From DATEOR01 sp963766725 (GTDB taxonomy: Bacteria; Actinomycetota; Thermoleophilia; Gaiellales; Gaiellaceae), in the NCBI GenBank assembly GCA_963766725.1, contig CAVYBK010000020.1, positions 62,001-126,000 on the forward strand: a DNA stretch of 64,000 nucleotides. Reading direction: 5' to 3'. Shown here piece after piece: positions 60,595 to 64,000 of this stretch. Each line of letters begins with the position of its first letter. Positions within the stretch are counted from its first letter, which is position 1. The notes under the pieces are model-generated. The model had not been told where the DNA came from, made no database searches, and was given only the letters and a program-made list of their open reading frames with translations. The translations under genes and the position numbers were made by a program.

Positions 60595-62415
60595 ATGAGG
60601 CCCCGCTTCAGCCCAGGCGAGAAACCGGAGCGGCCGGCCGACCCGGCCGTGCGGCGCGCGAACCTGCGCCGGGTCTTCGGCCTCTTCAAGGCGTACCGCT
60701 GGCGCCTGAGCGTCGTGCTCGCGCTGATCGGCTTCTCGGCGCTCCTCAGCATCGTCTCGCCGTTCCTCGTCCGCGACATCTTCGACGAGGCGCTGCCCGA
60801 GAACGACAACCGCCTGCTGACGATCCTCGTCCTCGGGCTGATCGGGATCGCGGTCTTCACGGGGATCCTCGGCGTCTTCCAGACCTGGCTCTCCAACCAG
60901 GTGGGCCAGCGGGTGATGCACGACCTCCGCACCACGGTCTACCGGCATCTGCAGCGGCTCTCGCTCGCCTTCTTCACGCGCACCCGGACGGGAGAGGTGC
61001 AGTCGCGGATCGCGAACGACATCGGCGGCGTCGAAGGCGTCGTCACCTCCACCGCCACTTCGATCGTCTCGAACGTGACGACGGTGATCGCCGCGGTCGT
61101 CGCGATGTTCCTTCTCGACTGGCGCCTCGCCGTCTTCTCGCTCGCGCTCATCCCCCTGTTCGTCCTGCTCACGCGCCGAGTCGGGAACGTGCGGCGGCGC
61201 ATCACCACCGACCGGCAGCGGACGATGGCCGACATCTCCACGCTCGTGGAGGAATCGCTGTCCGTCTCCGGGATGCTGCTCGGGAAGACGATGGGCCGAA
61301 CCGGCGAGCTCGCCGAACGCTTTCAGGGCGAGTCAGACCGGCTCGCGAACCTGGAGGTGAAGAGGGTGATGGCCGGCCGCTGGATGATGGCCTCGATCCA
61401 GATGAGCTTCGCGATCATGCCGGCGCTCGTCTACTGGTTCGCCGGCCAGAGCTTCATCGGCGGAGTCACCCTCGGCACCGTCGTCGCGTTCACGACGCTG
61501 CAGACGCGCCTTTTCTGGCCGGTCGGCTCCCTCCTGAACGTGCAGCTCGACGCGCAGACGTCGCTCGCGCTCTTCGACCGCGTGTTCGAGTACCTCGACC
61601 AGCCGGTGGAGATCATCGAACGCGAGGACGCCGTCGACCTCCCGCCCTGCCGCGGCGACGTCGCCTTCGACGACGTCTGGTTCCGCTACGGCGAGGGCCC
61701 GTGGACCCTCGAGGACGTCAGCTTCGACGTGCCCGCAGGGACGACGACCGCGCTCGTCGGGGAGACGGGGTCCGGGAAGACGACCATCGGCTACCTCGTC
61801 GCACGCCTCTACGACGTCGACCGGGGCAGCGTCACCATCGACGGGATCGACATCCGCAGCGCGACGATGGCCTCGGTCGCGCGCACGATCGGCGTCGTCT
61901 CGCAGGAGACCTACCTCTTCCACGCTTCCATCCGGGAGAACCTGCGCTTCGCCAAGCCCGACGCGACCGACGAGGAGGTCGAGGAGGCCGCCCGCGCCGC
62001 TCGGATCCACGCCCTCATCGCGACCCTGCCGGACGGCTACGACACGATGGTGGGCGAGCGCGGCTACCGCTTCTCGGGCGGGGAGAAGCAGCGCATGGCG
62101 ATCGCGCGGACGATCCTCCGCAACCCGCCCGTCCTCGTGCTGGACGAGGCGACGAGCGCCCTCGACACGCAGACCGAGCGCATGGTGCAGGAGGCTCTCG
62201 ACCGCCTCGCCGAGAACCGAACGACGATCGCGATCGCGCACCGGCTCTCAACCGTCCGCGACGCCGACCAGATCATCGTCCTGGACAAGGGCCGCATCGT
62301 CGAGCGTGGCGTCCACGACGAGCTCCTCGCCCTCGGCGGCCAGTACGCGCGCCTTGTCTCGCGCGACGCGGATCTCGGCCCCCAGATCACCGTGCCGGCG
62401 GAAGAGCTCGCCTAG
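60595..62415 (+). CDS. ABC transporter, fused permease and ATPase (type I exporter half)
   Basis: The 606-residue protein has a six-helix transmembrane domain (about 20-330) and a nucleotide-binding domain with Walker A GETGSGKTT, signature FSGGEKQRMAIARTIL, Walker B VLVLDEATSALDTQ and the H-loop IAIAHRLSTVRDAD. It is a homodimeric or heterodimeric MsbA-like exporter half. The substrate is unknown; there is no second half-transporter in the window. Confidence 0.92.
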   Translation: MRPRFSPGEKPERPADPAVRRANLRRVFGLFKAYRWRLSVVLALIGFSALLSIVSPFLVRDIFDEALPENDNRLLTILVLGLIGIAVFTGILGVFQTWLSNQVGQRVMHDLRTTVYRHLQRLSLAFFTRTRTGEVQSRIANDIGGVEGVVTSTATSIVSNVTTVIAAVVAMFLLDWRLAVFSLALIPLFVLLTRRVGNVRRRITTDRQRTMADISTLVEESLSVSGMLLGKTMGRTGELAERFQGESDRLANLEVKRVMAGRWMMASIQMSFAIMPALVYWFAGQSFIGGVTLGTVVAFTTLQTRLFWPVGSLLNVQLDAQTSLALFDRVFEYLDQPVEIIEREDAVDLPPCRGDVAFDDVWFRYGEGPWTLEDVSFDVPAGTTTALVGETGSGKTTIGYLVARLYDVDRGSVTIDGIDIRSATMASVARTIGVVSQETYLFHASIRENLRFAKPDATDEEVEEAARAARIHALIATLPDGYDTMVGERGYRFSGGEKQRMAIARTILRNPPVLVLDEATSALDTQTERMVQEALDRLAENRTTIAIAHRLSTVRDADQIIVLDKGRIVERGVHDELLALGGQYARLVSRDADLGPQITVPAEELA

Positions 62416-62471
62416 GCTTCCTCCAGCTCAGGTGCAGCGGCCGGTCCGCGGTCGTAGGCTACTGCGAGGCC

Positions 62472-64000
62472 TTGGCCGCCAACGCTGACGACATAGTTCT
62501 CACGACCTGCCCGCGCGACTGCTACGACGCCTGCGGCATCGTGGTCGTCAAGCGCAACGGGACGATCAGACACGTCCGGGGAGACCCCGACCACCCTGTG
62601 AGCCGGGGGAAGCTCTGCCACAAGTGCTCGATCGGCTACAACGGATCGTTCCTCGATCCCGAGGCGCGGCTGACGCGCCCGCTCCGCAGGGTCGGCCCCA
62701 AGGGGGAGGGCCGATTCGAGCCCGTCTCCTGGGACGAAGCGCTCGCCGAGATCGCGGACGCGGCTGCAGAAGATCGAAGCTGGCCCCGGCGGGCAGACGG
62801 TCCTGAACGCCCACTACACGGGGACGTTCTCGCTTCTCGGCTACTTCTTCCCCTTGCGCTTCTTCCACCGTCTCGGGGCGACCGAGGTCGACCCGGACAC
62901 GATCTGCAACAAGGCCGGGCACGTTGCACTCGAGTACGTCTTCGGGACCTCGATGACGGGCTTCGACCCGCGGACGGCCCGCGATTCCGCCTGCATCCTC
63001 GTCTGGGGCGCGAATCCTTCTGCATCCGCGCCCCACGCGAACGACCACTGGCTGCCCGAGTCGCCCGCCTCCGTGATCGTCGTCGACCCGGTGAGAACGC
63101 CGACCGCCGCCGCGGCCGACCTGCATCTGCAGCCCTTCCCCGGGAGCGATGCAGCCCTGGCGTTCGCCATCCTCCACGTCCTCGCACGCGACGGCCTGCT
63201 CGACCGGGAGTTCGTCGACGCACACACGGTCGGCTGGGAGGAGCTTGCGCCCCTCCTCGCTGACTGCACGCCTGCCTGGGCGGAGAACGCAACAGGCGTC
63301 CCGGCCGGTCTGATCGAGGAGGCGGCGAACCTCTACGGACGGGGCCCCTCGCTCCTCTGGCTCGGACAGGGATTCCAGCGCCAGCGGAACGGCGGCAACG
63401 CGATCCGGGCGTGCGCTCTCCTCCCCGCCGCGACCGGCAATCTCGGCAAGCCTGGAGCCGGCTTCCTCTACCTCAACGGGACCGAGTCACGCGGAATCGA
63501 CGAGGACTACCTCCTCGCGTCCCACCTTGGGCCCGAGACGCCGGAACCGATCAGCCACATGGCGCTCGTGGACCGCCTCGCCGATCCCGCTCGATCGCAA
63601 GCGCTCTTCTGCTGGAACATCAACATCGCCGCCTCGAATCCGCAGCAGGCGCGGCTGCACGAGGCGCTTCGCCGCGAGGACCTCCTCACGGTCGCCATCG
63701 ACCTCTTCCCGACGGACACGACCGATTTCGCCGACTACGTTCTCCCGGCCGCGAGCTTCCTCGAGTTCGACGATCTCGTCGCCTCCTACTTCCAGCTCAC
63801 CCTCTCGGCTCAGGTCAAGGCCGCCGAGCCGCTCGGGGAAGCGCTTCCGAACATGGAGATCTTCCGGCGCCTCGCAGCCGCCATGGGTTACCAGGAGGCG
63901 GAGCTCTTCGAAAGCGACGGCGACCTCATCGACACGCTGCTCGAGCGGTCGGGCACGGGTGAGGACTTCGCCTCCCTCGCGGCCAAGGGGACCGTTCCCA
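62472..64000 (+). CDS. Molybdopterin-dependent oxidoreductase (one apparent frameshift; runs off the window)
   Basis: Member of the DMSO reductase/formate dehydrogenase superfamily. The N-terminus (best start TTG 62472) has the [4Fe-4S] motif CPRDCYDACGI with CHKC at about residue 55. The frame breaks near 62758-62765; removing one base gives ADRLQKIEAGPGGQTVLNAH. The rest reads CILVWGANPSASAPHANDHW, WLGQGFQRQRNGGNAIRA and FPTDTTDFADYVLPAASFLE, typical of the family. The gene continues past the window. Substrate unknown. Confidence 0.85.

Overview
The window is a dense, high-GC bacterial chromosome segment with short gaps, GTG/TTG starts and many ATGA/GTGA stop-start overlaps. It is almost entirely housekeeping. 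Several features point to Actinomycetota, probably a deep lineage such as Thermoleophilia (inference from content, not from a tree): a class II DAHP synthase, clpS beside a DUF2017 gene, a TrpRS with MSTT in place of KMSKS, DUF3352 and DUF4230 proteins, a GYD protein and a DtxR/MntR regulator. No tRNA, rRNA, CRISPR array, transposase or phage gene was seen.

Layout. 1-16.5 kb (minus strand): coaD, rsmD, recG; a bicupin; a lone cNMP-binding domain; a DegV / receiver / FakA-type group that looks like fatty-acid kinase; rpmB; riboflavin genes (ribH, ribBA, a DUF3237-like gene, ribE, ribD) running from rpe, rsmB, fmt, def and priA. 16.5-30.3 kb: a DtxR-family regulator, DUF4230, metK, a DUF3352 lipoprotein, gpsA, der, plsC, cmk, then aromatic amino acid genes (aroA, tyrA, class II DAHP synthase) diverging from trpS. 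30.3-43 kb: GYD and VOC proteins, scpB-scpA, lgt, an ECF sigma factor with a membrane partner, small envelope proteins, dnaE, infA, and clpS with DUF2017.

43-64 kb is more accessory: a collagen-like/lamin-tail secreted protein, a PAS-GGDEF-EAL protein, a haem peroxidase, a MASE1 histidine kinase, hutU-egtD, a 3-hydroxyacyl-CoA dehydrogenase, an ECF sigma factor fused to a membrane/extracytoplasmic tail, hyuA-hyuB, a flavin monooxygenase overlapping a multicopper oxidase with inserted metal-binding modules, an ABC exporter and the start of a molybdopterin oxidoreductase.

Two things stand out. First, about nine genes carry single-base frameshifts (recG, rsmB, scpB, a DUF4367-like gene, a DUF998-like gene, the lamin-tail gene, the peroxidase, the hydroxyacyl-CoA dehydrogenase, the molybdopterin oxidoreductase), several in homopolymer runs. 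Residual assembly indels explain this better than true decay. Second, several intergenic stretches hold long paired structures that abut the upstream stop codon. Two (def-fmt and upstream of clpS) share the same terminal sequence with a compensatory base-pair change, and a separate hairpin repeat recurs at 13.6 and 20.7 kb. These are the best candidates for undescribed biology here.
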